Source of the DNA: Bordetella genomosp. 10
Lineage (GTDB): Bacteria; Pseudomonadota; Gammaproteobacteria; Burkholderiales; Burkholderiaceae_B
Assembly: GCF_002261225.1 (NCBI RefSeq)
Contig: NZ_NEVM01000001.1
Location: 2,046,001 to 2,110,000 of the forward strand
Length of the DNA stretch: 64,000 nucleotides
Direction of reading: 5' to 3'
Below are positions 29,875-38,754 of this stretch, in pieces. Made by a program: the position numbers and the translations under genes. How positions within the stretch are numbered: the first letter of the stretch is position 1; each line of letters begins with the position of its first letter. The notes beneath the pieces are model-generated. The model ran no database searches. It was given only the letters and a program-made list of their open reading frames with translations, and was not told where the DNA came from.

Positions 29875-30542
29875 ACGACGAACTCGCACCCGTCATCACC
29901 ATCGACGGCCCCACGGCCTCGGGCAAGGGCACCGTCGCCCATGGCGTCGCGCGCCGGCTGGGGTTCGCCGTGCTGGACAGCGGCGCGCTCTACCGCCTGA
30001 CCGCGCTGGCCAGCCTGCGGCGCGGCATCCCGCCCACGGATGAGCAGGCCGTGGCGGAGGTGGCCGAGGCGCTGGACGTGCGCTTCGACGGCGGCCACAT
30101 CTACCTGGAAGGCCACGAGGCCGGCCACGATATCCGCCAGGAGCAGGTCGGCAACTTCGCTTCCCAGGTGGCGGCCTTCGGTTCCGTGCGCCAGGCGCTG
30201 CTGGCGCGCCAGCGCGCTTTTCGCCGCGCGCCGGGCCTGGTGGCCGACGGCCGGGATATGGGGACGGTGGTCTTCCCCGACGCCGCCCTGAAAGTGTTCC
30301 TGGTGGCGGACGTCAACGCGCGCGCGGAGAGACGGCGTAAGCAGTTGATGGAAAAGGGGATTTCTGCTAAATTGCAAGACCTGCTGCGCGATATGCGCGA
30401 GCGTGACGCGCGCGATACGCAGCGATCCGTGGCGCCCCTGGCCCCGGCGGCCGATACCCACACGCTGGATTCTTCCAGGATGACCGCGCAGGAAACGGTG
30501 CAGGCCATCATGGATCTCTGGCGGGCCAAGGCCCCCTCCTGA
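29871..30542 (+). CDS. cmk: cytidylate kinase
   Basis: Cmk phosphorylates CMP and dCMP. The 223-residue protein has the P-loop [22 protein letters not shown] near the start, LDSGALYRL, and [13 protein letters not shown] with RAERRRKQL, as in the family. The cmk-rpsA-ihfB order is also that of enterobacteria. Its ribosome binding site is the GGAGG of the repeat just upstream, so this essential gene's translation appears to depend on a repeated element. Confidence 0.97.
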   Translation: MNDELAPVITIDGPTASGKGTVAHGVARRLGFAVLDSGALYRLTALASLRRGIPPTDEQAVAEVAEALDVRFDGGHIYLEGHEAGHDIRQEQVGNFASQVAAFGSVRQALLARQRAFRRAPGLVADGRDMGTVVFPDAALKVFLVADVNARAERRRKQLMEKGISAKLQDLLRDMRERDARDTQRSVAPLAPAADTHTLDSSRMTAQETVQAIMDLWRAKAPS

Positions 30543-30693
30543 TTTTGCAGTACATGGCAGTAAACGCCCCGTTCGCGGCGCGCCCGGCATGGCCGGCCGC
30601 CAAGAGCGGAATTGTTTAACTCCGCTGTCCCGGATGTTGCGTGACGGCGTGTTCTCAACCTGGCCCAATCCCGGGCCTATGGACCTAACCTTA
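30543..30693 (+). promoter_or_regulatory. rpsA: rpsA leader with hairpins, likely S1 autoregulatory region
   Basis: The 151-base gap ahead of rpsA has no Shine-Dalgarno close to the start. It can form a hairpin AGCGGA (30605-30610) with TCCGCT (30621-30626) and another GGCCC (30662-30666) with GGGCC (30673-30677). In E. coli, S1 controls its own translation through a structured, SD-poor leader; a similar role here is inference. Confidence 0.4.
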
Positions 30694-32403
30694 ATGTCTT
30701 CTCTTCCCAACACCACCGGCGGCGAAAGCTTTGCCGACCTGTTCGCTCAAAGCCTCCAGAACCAGGACATGAAGTCCGGCGAGGTCATCAGCGCCGAAGT
30801 CGTTCGCATCGACCACAATTTCGTCGTCGTCAACGCCGGCCTGAAGTCCGAAGCGCTGATCCCCCTGGAAGAGTTCCTGAACGACCAGGGCGAACTCGAA
30901 GTCCAACCGGGCGACTTCGTCTCGGTGGCGATCGACTCGCTCGAAAACGGCTACGGCGACACCATCCTGTCGCGTGACCGCGCCAAGCGCCTGTCGGCCT
31001 GGCTGCAACTGGAACAAGCCCTGGAAAACGGCGAACTGGTCACCGGCACCATCACCGGCAAGGTGAAGGGCGGCCTGACGGTCATGACCAACGGCATCCG
31101 CGCCTTCCTGCCCGGCTCGCTGGTCGACCTGCGTCCCGTCAAGGACACCACGCCGTACGAAGGCAAGACCCTCGAATTCAAGGTCATCAAGCTCGACCGC
31201 AAGCGCAACAACGTCGTGCTGTCGCGCCGCCAGGTGCTGGAAGCCAGCATGGGCGAAGAGCGCCAGAAGCTGCTCGAAACCCTGCACGAAGGCGCGGTGG
31301 TCAAGGGCGTGGTCAAGAACATCACCGACTACGGCGCGTTCGTCGACCTCGGCGGCATCGATGGCCTGCTGCACATCACCGACATGGCCTGGCGCCGTGT
31401 CCGCCACCCCTCCGAAGTCCTGCAAGTGGGTCAGGAAGTCGAAGCCAAGGTGCTCAAGTTCGACCAGGAAAAGAGCCGCGTCTCGCTGGGCGTCAAGCAA
31501 CTGGGCGAAGATCCGTGGGTCGGCCTGGCCCGCCGCTATCCGCAAGGCACCCGCCTGTTCGGCAAGGTCACCAACCTGACCGACTACGGCGCGTTCGTCG
31601 AAGTGGAAGCCGGCATCGAAGGCCTGGTGCACGTGTCGGAAATGGACTGGACCAACAAGAACGTCGATCCGCGCAAGGTTGTCACCCTGGGCGAAGAAGT
31701 CGAAGTCATGGTCCTGGAAATCGACGAAGACCGTCGCCGTATCTCCCTGGGCATGAAGCAGTGCCGCCAGAATCCGTGGGAAGAGTTCGCCACGAACTTC
31801 AAGCGCGGCGACAAGGTTTCGGGCGCGATCAAGTCGATCACCGACTTCGGCGTGTTCGTCGGCCTGCCCGGCGGCATCGACGGCCTGGTGCACCTGTCCG
31901 ACCTGTCGTGGACGGAAACCGGCGAAGAAGCCGTGCGCAACTTCAAGAAGGGCGACGAGATCGAAGCCGTGGTCCTGGGCATCGATACCGACAAGGAACG
32001 CATCTCGCTGGGCATCAAGCAGCTCGAAGGCGACCCCTTCAACAACTTCGTCGCGACCTACGACAAGGGCGCCGTGGTTCCGGGCACCGTCAAGTCGGTC
32101 GAAGCCAAGGGCGCCGTGGTGACCCTGTCGGTGGACGTCGAAGGCTACCTGCGCGCCTCGGAAATCTCGTCGGGCCGCGTGGAAGACGCGACGACCGTGC
32201 TGAAGGCCGGCGACAACATCGAAGCCATGATCATCAACATCGACCGCAAGACGCGTTCGATCCAGTTGTCGATCAAGGCGCGCGACAACGCCGAGACCGC
32301 CGATACCCTGCAGCGCATGTCGGATGCCAGCGCTTCGTCGGGCACCACCAACCTGGGTGCCCTGCTGAAGGCCAAGCTGGACCAGCAGCGCAACGACGGT
32401 TAA
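30694..32403 (+). CDS. rpsA: 30S ribosomal protein S1
   Basis: The 569-residue protein consists of six S1 RNA-binding repeats, recognisable by recurring [25 protein letters not shown] and [23 protein letters not shown] segments. It binds mRNA leaders on the 30S subunit and helps start translation. I place the start at [17 protein letters not shown] (30694); in-frame ATGs further up (30679, 30589) give extensions unlike S1. Codon use is strongly biased as expected for a highly expressed gene. Confidence 0.97.
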   Translation: MSSLPNTTGGESFADLFAQSLQNQDMKSGEVISAEVVRIDHNFVVVNAGLKSEALIPLEEFLNDQGELEVQPGDFVSVAIDSLENGYGDTILSRDRAKRLSAWLQLEQALENGELVTGTITGKVKGGLTVMTNGIRAFLPGSLVDLRPVKDTTPYEGKTLEFKVIKLDRKRNNVVLSRRQVLEASMGEERQKLLETLHEGAVVKGVVKNITDYGAFVDLGGIDGLLHITDMAWRRVRHPSEVLQVGQEVEAKVLKFDQEKSRVSLGVKQLGEDPWVGLARRYPQGTRLFGKVTNLTDYGAFVEVEAGIEGLVHVSEMDWTNKNVDPRKVVTLGEEVEVMVLEIDEDRRRISLGMKQCRQNPWEEFATNFKRGDKVSGAIKSITDFGVFVGLPGGIDGLVHLSDLSWTETGEEAVRNFKKGDEIEAVVLGIDTDKERISLGIKQLEGDPFNNFVATYDKGAVVPGTVKSVEAKGAVVTLSVDVEGYLRASEISSGRVEDATTVLKAGDNIEAMIINIDRKTRSIQLSIKARDNAETADTLQRMSDASASSGTTNLGALLKAKLDQQRNDG

Positions 32404-32409
32404 TGCGAC

Positions 32410-32778
32410 GTGACCAAGTCGGAGCTGATCACCGCCTTGGCGGCCCGCTATCCGCAACTGGCCGCGCGTGACATCGTCTACGCAGTCAAGACCATGCTGG
32501 ATGCAATGGCCCAGGCCCTGGCCTCGGGTCAGCGCATCGAGATCCGTGGTTTCGGCAGCTTCTCGTTGTCGCAGCGGTCGCCGCGCGTGGGCCGCAATCC
32601 CAAGTCCGGCGAGCAGGTGCTGGTGCCTGGCAAACAGGTGCCTCACTTCAAGGCCGGCAAGGAATTGCGCGAGCGTGTCGATCTGGTCGCCGACCCCTCG
32701 GATTCGGACGGCAAGTCTTCTTCGGAAGGCGCCTCCGATCCGGTCCGGTCGGACCTGGACCTGCACGCCATGCATTGA
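32410..32778 (+). CDS. ihfB: integration host factor subunit beta
   Basis: A 122-residue DNA-bending protein of the HU/IHF family that pairs with IhfA. N-terminal [21 protein letters not shown], the hallmark [10 protein letters not shown] and the DNA-binding arm [20 protein letters not shown] are present. The start is GTG at 32410, six bases after the rpsA stop. A Ser/Asp-rich tail of about 25 residues extends past the usual end (near 95-100). Confidence 0.96.
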   Translation: MTKSELITALAARYPQLAARDIVYAVKTMLDAMAQALASGQRIEIRGFGSFSLSQRSPRVGRNPKSGEQVLVPGKQVPHFKAGKELRERVDLVADPSDSDGKSSSEGASDPVRSDLDLHAMH

Positions 32779-32827
32779 ACAGGTGGCGTAGCCTCCCGAG
32801 GCAGATCCGCCCCCGTCTTGTCGTCTC

Positions 32828-32864
32828 AAAGCAGAAGACCCCTTTGCCGGGGTCTTTTGCTTTT
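32828..32864 (+). terminator. rho-independent terminator after ihfB
   Basis: AAGACCCC, loop TTTGCC, GGGGTCTT is followed by TTGCTTTT; outer bases AAAGCA and TGCTTT extend the stem. It ends the gyrA/serC-to-ihfB stretch. Confidence 0.9.
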
Positions 32865-32971
32865 GGGGGCCCGCGCTTGATCGCCGGCAGGCCGGATGTT
32901 CCGTGACCCCGCCCCGGCATTTCCGCTTCGCTTACAATCACTGGTTCCGCTGTTTCCCTGGAGTACGCGAC

Positions 32972-33292
32972 ATGCGCTACCTGGTCTGGGCACTGAGATT
33001 GATCGTGTTTATCGTGGTGCTGATGTTCGCGCTGAAGAACACCAATCCGGTCGCCGTCAATTTCTATAACGACTACGTCGTGCACGACGTGCCGCTGATC
33101 GTGGTCATGCTGATCACCTTCGTCGTCGGCGCCATCTTCGGCCTGCTGCTGACGGTGCCCGCGTCGATGCGCCGCCGCCGCGAGGCGCAGCGCCTGCGCC
33201 GCGAGCTGGACCGCGTCCAGGCGGCCGTCAATGGCCAGCAGGCCCCGGCCGACGTGGCGCCGGAAACCATCGCGCCGATGTCGCCGCTCTGA
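32972..33292 (+). CDS. lapA: lipopolysaccharide assembly protein A (DUF1049)
   Basis: A 106-residue membrane protein with two transmembrane helices: MRYLVWALRLIVFIVVLMFALKN and VPLIVVMLITFVVGAIFGLLL, followed by a basic coiled segment (RRREAQRLRRELDRVQAAV). This is the LapA/YciS layout, and the next gene is lapB, its known partner in control of LpxC breakdown and LPS assembly. The start at 32972 follows CTGGAG. Confidence 0.93.
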   Translation: MRYLVWALRLIVFIVVLMFALKNTNPVAVNFYNDYVVHDVPLIVVMLITFVVGAIFGLLLTVPASMRRRREAQRLRRELDRVQAAVNGQQAPADVAPETIAPMSPL

Positions 33293-33350
33293 TGGCGGCC
33301 AGCGCCGGATTTTTCCTTCAACGCGCTTGCGCGCGTCCGGTTTCTTTTTG

Positions 33351-33457
33351 CCGCCGGGCCGCCAGGGGAGGCCCACCCCGTACCCGCTTTGCGGGCCCCC
33401 TCGAGGGGGCGGCGTTGGCGGACCGGCGTAGCCGGATCCGCTACGCCCTGGATGGGC
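33351..33457. repeat. multi-hairpin intergenic repeat between lapA and lapB
   Basis: Within the 210-base lapA-lapB gap are three consecutive perfect hairpins: CCCGC-TTT-GCGGG (33383-33395), GCCCCCTCGAGGGGGC (33395-33410) and GGCGTAGC-N7-GCTACGCC (33425-33447). The composition and dense palindromes suggest a dispersed intergenic element; a shorter hairpin of the GCCCCCTC type recurs at 47728-47741. Confidence 0.7.
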
Positions 33458-33502
33458 GTCGAAGCTTGCGCCCGGCTTTTTTCTGTTTTGAGAGCGCGCA
33501 TC

Positions 33503-34723
33503 GTGGATTTTGAACCTTGGTGGCTGATTTTCGTCCCCGTCCTGTTTGCCCTGGGCTGGCTGGCGGCGCGGTTCGATATCCGGCAGATGTTGTCGGAGAC
33601 GCGCGTCCTGCCCGACTCCTATTTCCGCGGCCTGAACTTCCTGCTCAATGAAGAGCCGGACCGCGCCATCGACGCCTTCGTCGAGGTCGCCAAGCTCGAC
33701 CCGGAAACCACCGAGCTGCATTTCGCCCTGGGCAGCCTGTTCCGGCGCCGCGGGGAAATGGAGCGCGCCATCCGCGTGCACCAGAGCCTGCTGAACCGCG
33801 CCGACCTGCCGACGGCGGAGCGCGAGCACGCCCAGCACGAGTTGTCGCAGGACTTCCTCAAGGCCGGCATGCTGGACCGCGCGGAAGCCGGCTTCAAGGC
33901 CCTGGCCGACAGCCGCTACGCCCTGGACGCCTTGCGCTCGCTCATCCGCATCTACGAATCCGAACACGACTGGCCGCGCGCCATCGAGGCGGTGAAGACC
34001 CTGCGCGGCCTGGTCGACGAGCCGGTGCCGCAACTGGTGCACTACCACTGCGAGCAGGCGCAGACCGCGCTGTCGCAGAAACCGCCCAATGTCGATGCCG
34101 CGCAGGTGGCGCTGGACGCCGCCGACCACGCGGCCAGCGTCTCCGCCAAGGGCCAGCCCGCCAGCAAGGCGTCGCTGGTGCGCATCGCCATGCTGCGGGC
34201 GGCGCTGGCGCGCCTGGAAGGCGATACCAAGCTGGAGCGCATGCACCTGGAGTCCGTGCTCACCGACGAGCCGGAATTCGCCGGCCTGGTGGCCGAGGCG
34301 CTGCTCGAGAGCTATCGCCAGGCGGGCGAATCGGCCCAGGTGCTGGACCTGCTGCAAAAGCAGTACGCCAAGCATCCGTCCCTGGACCTGTTCAACATCA
34401 TCTTCCGCGAGCTGCGGGCGCAGCAAGGCTCGGGGCCCGCCTGGGCCTTCGCGCGCGGCGCCTTGCGCCTGCATCCCTCGCTGCTGGGCCTGGATCGCCT
34501 GCTGGAAGCCGAGCTGTCCGCGCCGGACGGGGAGGAGGACACCAGCCCGGTGCCGGGCGCGGACCTTACCCTGCTGCGCAGCCTGATCCATAAACACACC
34601 CAGCGCCTGGACCGCTACGCCTGCCGGAATTGCGGATTCCAGGCGCGCCGCTACTATTGGCAATGTCCCGGCTGCAACGCCTGGGAAACCTATTCGCCGC
34701 GCCGGCTGGAAGAACTGGAATGA
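33503..34723 (+). CDS. lapB: lipopolysaccharide assembly protein B
   Basis: LapB (YciM) is an inner-membrane-anchored TPR protein that, with FtsH, tunes LpxC and so LPS synthesis. From GTG at 33503 the 406-residue protein starts MDFEPWWLIFVPVLFALGWLAA (membrane anchor), has a series of TPR-like helices (about 45-370) and a C-terminal rubredoxin-like zinc knuckle YACRNCG-x-WQCPGCN with CxxC-x10-CxxC. The GTG gives the usual LapB start; ATG at 33389 would add a repeat-encoded Arg-rich stretch and is unlikely. The stop overlaps hldA. Confidence 0.94.
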   Translation: MDFEPWWLIFVPVLFALGWLAARFDIRQMLSETRVLPDSYFRGLNFLLNEEPDRAIDAFVEVAKLDPETTELHFALGSLFRRRGEMERAIRVHQSLLNRADLPTAEREHAQHELSQDFLKAGMLDRAEAGFKALADSRYALDALRSLIRIYESEHDWPRAIEAVKTLRGLVDEPVPQLVHYHCEQAQTALSQKPPNVDAAQVALDAADHAASVSAKGQPASKASLVRIAMLRAALARLEGDTKLERMHLESVLTDEPEFAGLVAEALLESYRQAGESAQVLDLLQKQYAKHPSLDLFNIIFRELRAQQGSGPAWAFARGALRLHPSLLGLDRLLEAELSAPDGEEDTSPVPGADLTLLRSLIHKHTQRLDRYACRNCGFQARRYYWQCPGCNAWETYSPRRLEELE

Positions 34724-35658
34724 GCACCTTTCCCGTGGACGCCATCGCCCGCCGCCGTATCCTGGTGGTCGGCGACGTGATGCTGGACCGCTACTGGTTC
34801 GGCGAGGTCGACCGCATCTCGCCGGAAGCGCCGGTGCCCGTGGTGCGCGTGGCGCGCCGCGAGGACCGCCTGGGCGGCGCCGCCAACGTGGCGCGCAATA
34901 TCGTGGCGCTGGGCGCGCAGGCGACGCTGGTGGGCATCGTCGGCGCCGACGAGGCCGGCGGCTGCATCCATCGCCTGGCCGGAGAGGCGGGCATCCAGGC
35001 GGCGCTGGTCGCCGACGCCGGCCATCCGACCACGCTGAAAATGCGCGTGCTGGGCCGCCAGCAGCAACTGCTGCGCGTCGATTTCGAGGAACATCCCGGG
35101 GCCGTGGCCCTGGACGGCGTCGACGCCGAGGTGGCGAGCCACCTGGCCGGCCACGACGTGGTGGTGCTGTCGGACTACGCCAAGGGCGCGCTGACGCGGG
35201 TCCAGGGCCTGATCGCCGCCGCGCGCGCCGCCGGCGTGCCGGTGCTGGTCGACCCCAAGGGCGACAACTACGCGCCTTATCGGGGCGCCACGCTGGTGAC
35301 GCCCAACCGTTCGGAAATGCAGCAGGCGGTGGGGCGCTGGCAGTCGGAAGCGGACCTGGACCAGCGCGCCCAGCGGCTGCGCGGCCAACTGGACCTGGAA
35401 GCCCTGCTGGTGACGCGGTCCGAGCAGGGCATGACCTTGTTCACCGCCGCCGGCCGCGAGCACGTGGATGCCCAGGCGCATGAAGTGTTCGACGTGTCGG
35501 GCGCGGGGGATACCGTGCTGGCCACGCTGGCCGTCACGCGCGCGGTGGGCATGGACTGGCCCGACGCCATGCGCTGGGCCAACCGCGCGGGCGGCATCGT
35601 GGTCGGGAAACTGGGCACATCCACCGTCAGCGCGCAGGAATTGGGAGAACTATCATGA
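34720..35658 (+). CDS. hldA: D-glycero-beta-D-manno-heptose-7-phosphate kinase
   Basis: A 312-residue PfkB/ribokinase-type kinase (RfaE domain I). Motifs: [47 protein letters not shown] and the catalytic DVSGAGDTV. The second nucleotidyltransferase domain of E. coli HldE is absent, so a separate hldC must exist elsewhere. It makes the bisphosphate on the way to ADP-heptose of the LPS inner core. Four-base overlaps with lapB and hldD. Confidence 0.95.
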   Translation: MSTFPVDAIARRRILVVGDVMLDRYWFGEVDRISPEAPVPVVRVARREDRLGGAANVARNIVALGAQATLVGIVGADEAGGCIHRLAGEAGIQAALVADAGHPTTLKMRVLGRQQQLLRVDFEEHPGAVALDGVDAEVASHLAGHDVVVLSDYAKGALTRVQGLIAAARAAGVPVLVDPKGDNYAPYRGATLVTPNRSEMQQAVGRWQSEADLDQRAQRLRGQLDLEALLVTRSEQGMTLFTAAGREHVDAQAHEVFDVSGAGDTVLATLAVTRAVGMDWPDAMRWANRAGGIVVGKLGTSTVSAQELGELS

Positions 35659-36650
35659 TCGTAGTGACCGGCGCGGCCGGCTTTATCGGCAGCAATCTGG
35701 TGCGCGGACTGAACCGCCGCGGTATCCGCGACGTCATCGCGGTCGACGATCTGACTGAGGGCGACAAGTTCGTCAATCTGGTCGATTGCCAGATCGTCGA
35801 CTACATGGACAAGGACGCCTTCCGCCGGCGCGTCCAGTCCGGCGACCTGCCGGAACTGCGCGCCGTGCTGCACCAGGGCGCCTGCTCGGACACCACCGAG
35901 CGCAACGGCCGCTACATGATGGACAACAACTACCGCGTGACCCGCGAGTTGTTCGAGTACTGCCAGGGCCAGTGCGTGCCTTTCCTGTATGCGTCCTCGG
36001 CCGCCACCTACGGTTCGCCCCAGGCCTATGCCGAGGATCCCGCCAACGAGGCGCCCCTGAACGTCTACGGCTATTCCAAGCTGCTGTTCGACCAGGTGCT
36101 GCGCACGCGCCTGCATGCGCTGACCGCCCAGGCGGTGGGCCTGCGCTATTTCAACGTCTACGGTCCGCACGAGCAGCACAAGGGCCGCATGGCGTCGGTG
36201 GCCTTCCACAACATGAACCAGTTCCTGGCCGAAGGGCACGTGCGCCTGTTCGAGGGCTGGGACGGCTACGAGAACGGCGGCCAGAGCCGGGATTTCATCT
36301 CGGTGGAGGACGTGGTCGCGGTCAACCTGCATTTCCTCGACAATCCGGACAAGTCGGGCATCTTCAACTGCGGCACGGGCCGGGCCCAGCCGTTCAACGA
36401 CGTCGCGGCGGCCGTGGTCAATGCCTTGCTGGCCGAGCAGGGGCATGCGCCCCAGGCGCTGGAAGCGCTGGTGGCGCAGGGCCTGATCCGCTACATCCCC
36501 TTCCCGGACGACCTGAAGGGCCGCTATCAGAGCTTCACGCAGGCCGATACGTCGCGTCTGCGCGCCGCCGGCTTCACGCAGCCCATGCGCGACGTGCAGA
36601 CGGGCGTGGCGGAATACGTGCGCTACTGGCGCGAGCGCGGCAAGGCCTAG
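35655..36650 (+). CDS. hldD: ADP-L-glycero-D-manno-heptose-6-epimerase
   Basis: The 331-residue short-chain dehydrogenase-type epimerase makes the final heptose donor of LPS core. The NADP-binding motif [16 protein letters not shown] starts at residue 4, [17 protein letters not shown] and SSAATYGS carry active-site residues, and YGYSKLLFD supplies the catalytic Tyr/Lys pair. It follows hldA with a four-base overlap. Confidence 0.97.
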   Translation: MIVVTGAAGFIGSNLVRGLNRRGIRDVIAVDDLTEGDKFVNLVDCQIVDYMDKDAFRRRVQSGDLPELRAVLHQGACSDTTERNGRYMMDNNYRVTRELFEYCQGQCVPFLYASSAATYGSPQAYAEDPANEAPLNVYGYSKLLFDQVLRTRLHALTAQAVGLRYFNVYGPHEQHKGRMASVAFHNMNQFLAEGHVRLFEGWDGYENGGQSRDFISVEDVVAVNLHFLDNPDKSGIFNCGTGRAQPFNDVAAAVVNALLAEQGHAPQALEALVAQGLIRYIPFPDDLKGRYQSFTQADTSRLRAAGFTQPMRDVQTGVAEYVRYWRERGKA

Positions 36651-36806
36651 ACCGCGTAGTCTCCCGCATGGATGTTTTGCCGACCGGCGGCCTTGCGGGC
36701 CGCCCGGCCGGCGCAAGATGGATGGGCGGCGTGCATGCGCGCGCCGCGTTTCCCATTCACCCTTGCGGGCGGCGTCCGGCGTCCGGCGCTCGCCCAGGAG
36801 ACATCC

Positions 36807-37559
36807 ATGAATCCTTTCCTGCACAACCCCGTGGCCACCGCGTCGCCGGCCGGTCCGGCGATCCCGGCGGCCTCGGTTGACCTCTCAGCCTCGGCAATCT
36901 CGACGGACTCGGTTGACCCCTCAGCCTCGGCAATCCCGACGGACTCGGTTGGCCCGGCGGCGGTGATTGCTGCGCGGGCGGCGTCGCCAGCCATGGCGGC
37001 CTCGGGAAACCCGGCGATGTGGGCGGCGCCGATCGCCTCGATGGCCGGCGTCGCCGCGGACGATGTCCTGGTAGCCGATGCCAGTAGGTTCGATATGCCG
37101 GCGGATCCGTGTTCGGCGCGCGGGACCCCTGCGGGACGGCGCCCCTCACGCCACTGGGGACGCCGGCTCGGCATACTGGCCTTCGCGGCCGGCCTGTCGC
37201 TGGCCGCCGCGCCGGTGGCGGCGCTGGACGTGAACACCGCCACCGCGGAACAGTTGCAGACCCTGCGCGGCGTGGGGCCTAAGACCGCCGCCGTCATCGT
37301 TCGCGAGCGCCAGCGCGGCGGCAATTTCCTGTCCCTGGAAGACCTGTCCGACCGCGTGCGCGGCATCGGGTCGAAAAAGGCGCGTGCCTTGCAAGATGCG
37401 GGCTTGAGCATCGGCGCGGGGGCTGCCGGCGCCGCCGCCGGCAAGCCTGAAGCGCGGGCCGGCGCGCAGCCCGACGCCGGCGCCGGCGTCGCCGAGCAGG
37501 GCAAGGCCGCCGGCCGGCCGGGGCGGCAGGGAACGCGGCGGGGAGGGGGCCGGCCCTGA
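36807..37559 (+). CDS. ComEA-like helix-hairpin-helix DNA-binding protein with extended repeat-rich N-terminus
   Basis: The functional part is a ComEA-type double helix-hairpin-helix domain (about residues 135-195): LDVNTATAEQLQTLRGVGPK and LSDRVRGIGSKKARALQDAG. ComEA proteins sit in the periplasm and pull in DNA during natural competence. A clear signal peptide RRLGILAFAAGLSLAAAPVAA lies at about residues 114-135, not at the start. The first 110 residues are Ala/Ser/Pro-rich with a 12-residue repeat. The ATG at 36807 has AGGAG upstream; an in-frame ATG at 37095 would give a conventional 154-residue exported protein. The Gly/Ala-rich tail ends just before a 24-bp repeat that is open in the +1 frame. 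Confidence 0.8.
   Translation: MNPFLHNPVATASPAGPAIPAASVDLSASAISTDSVDPSASAIPTDSVGPAAVIAARAASPAMAASGNPAMWAAPIASMAGVAADDVLVADASRFDMPADPCSARGTPAGRRPSRHWGRRLGILAFAAGLSLAAAPVAALDVNTATAEQLQTLRGVGPKTAAVIVRERQRGGNFLSLEDLSDRVRGIGSKKARALQDAGLSIGAGAAGAAAGKPEARAGAQPDAGAGVAEQGKAAGRPGRQGTRRGGGRP
36873..36956 (+). repeat. 36-bp tandem repeat within comEA-like gene
   Basis: Two full 36-bp copies start at 36873 and 36909 and a partial third at 36945. They encode SVDLSASAISTD, SVDPSASAIPTD and SVGPAA. Unit length keeps the frame. Confidence 0.9.
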
Positions 37560-37560
37560 C

Positions 37561-37632
37561 GGCGCCGCCGGCGCGGCCGTGCCCGGCGCCGCTGGCGTGG
37601 CCGTGCCTGGCGCCGCCGGTGTGGCCGTGCCG
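37561..37632 (+). repeat. 24-bp tandem repeat just after the comEA-like gene
   Basis: Three 24-bp copies (37561-37584, 37585-37608, 37609-37632) and a partial fourth encode GAAGxAVP in the frame one base ahead of the comEA-like frame, open until TAG at 37693-37695. They lie one base past the stop of the comEA-like gene. Confidence 0.9.
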
Positions 37633-37839
37633 GGAGCCGCCGGCCCAGGCGCGGGCCGCGAAGCGCCATCCCGGCCGCCGGGGCGTGGCCGATAGGCCGG
37701 GAAATGCCCGGATGCGCCTGGTCCCGTGGCCGGGTGAGCCTGGTCCGTGACCGGATGCGTCTAGTCCGAATGGCGCGGTATCCCTGGCCCGCGTGCGGCC
37801 ATGTGCCGCGCCATGCCCGGGGGGCGTTATATTCCCTGC

Positions 37840-38754
37840 ATGAACACCGTCACCTACCCCACTATCGAGCAAACCGTCGGCAATACGCCGCTGGTCCGTC
37901 TGCAACGCATTCCCGGCGCCGACAACGAGGCGCGCGGCAATGTCATCCTGGCCAAGCTGGAAGGCAATAACCCGGCCGGCTCCGTCAAGGACCGGCCGGC
38001 CCTGTCCATGATCCGCCACGCCGAAGCGCGCGGCGAGATCCGCCCCGGCGACACGCTGATCGAGGCCACCAGCGGCAACACGGGCATCGCCCTGGCCATG
38101 GTGGCGGCGATGCGCGGTTATCACATGATCCTCATCATGCCGGACAACCTGTCGCTGGAACGCCGCGCCGCGATGACGGCCTACGGCGCGCAGCTCATCC
38201 TGACGCCCGCCGCCAAGGGCGGCATGGAGTACGCGCGCGACCTGGCGCTGGCCATGCAGAGCGAAGGCAAGGGCAAGGTCCTGGACCAGTTCGCCAACCC
38301 CGACAACCCGCGCGCCCACATCGAGGGCACCGGGCCCGAGCTATGGACGCAGACCGGCGGCCGCATTACGCACTTCGTCAGCGCCATGGGAACCACCGGC
38401 ACCATCATGGGCGTCTCGGCCTATCTGAAGTCGCAGAACCCGGCGGTCCAGGTGATCGGTGCCCAGCCGGCCGAAGGGTCGCAGATTCCGGGCATCCGCA
38501 AATGGCCGGAAGCCTACCTGCCGGCCATCTTCGACCGCGACCGCGTCGACGGCTACGAGTCCATCGAGCAGGCCGACGCCGAGGCGATGGCGCGCCGCCT
38601 GGCCGCGGAAGAGGGCATCTTCGGCGGCATTTCCTCGGCGGGCGCGCTGGTCGCCGCCCTGCGCGTGTCGGCGCGCGTGGAAAACGCCACCATCGTGTTC
38701 ATCGTCTGCGACCGCGGCGACCGCTATCTGTCGACCGGCGTGTTCAATACCTGA
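37840..38754 (+). CDS. cysM: cysteine synthase B
   Basis: A 304-residue PLP enzyme making cysteine from O-acetylserine with sulfide or thiosulfate. Seen: PLP lysine in NPAGSVKDRPA, the substrate loop EATSGNTGIALAM, AMGTTGTIMG and GIFGGISSAGA. The short length and RKWPEAYLP region fit CysM rather than CysK. The ATG at 37840 has no Shine-Dalgarno; TATATT at 37828-37833 could be a -10 element, giving a nearly leaderless message (tentative). It overlaps the convergent CysB-like gene by 31 bp. Confidence 0.94.
   Translation: MNTVTYPTIEQTVGNTPLVRLQRIPGADNEARGNVILAKLEGNNPAGSVKDRPALSMIRHAEARGEIRPGDTLIEATSGNTGIALAMVAAMRGYHMILIMPDNLSLERRAAMTAYGAQLILTPAAKGGMEYARDLALAMQSEGKGKVLDQFANPDNPRAHIEGTGPELWTQTGGRITHFVSAMGTTGTIMGVSAYLKSQNPAVQVIGAQPAEGSQIPGIRKWPEAYLPAIFDRDRVDGYESIEQADAEAMARRLAAEEGIFGGISSAGALVAALRVSARVENATIVFIVCDRGDRYLSTGVFNT

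Noticed and set aside
34720..35658. Truncated HldE lacking its second domain
   Set aside because: A stand-alone kinase (RfaE1/HldA) is normal in many betaproteobacteria, and the protein ends cleanly in overlap with hldD.
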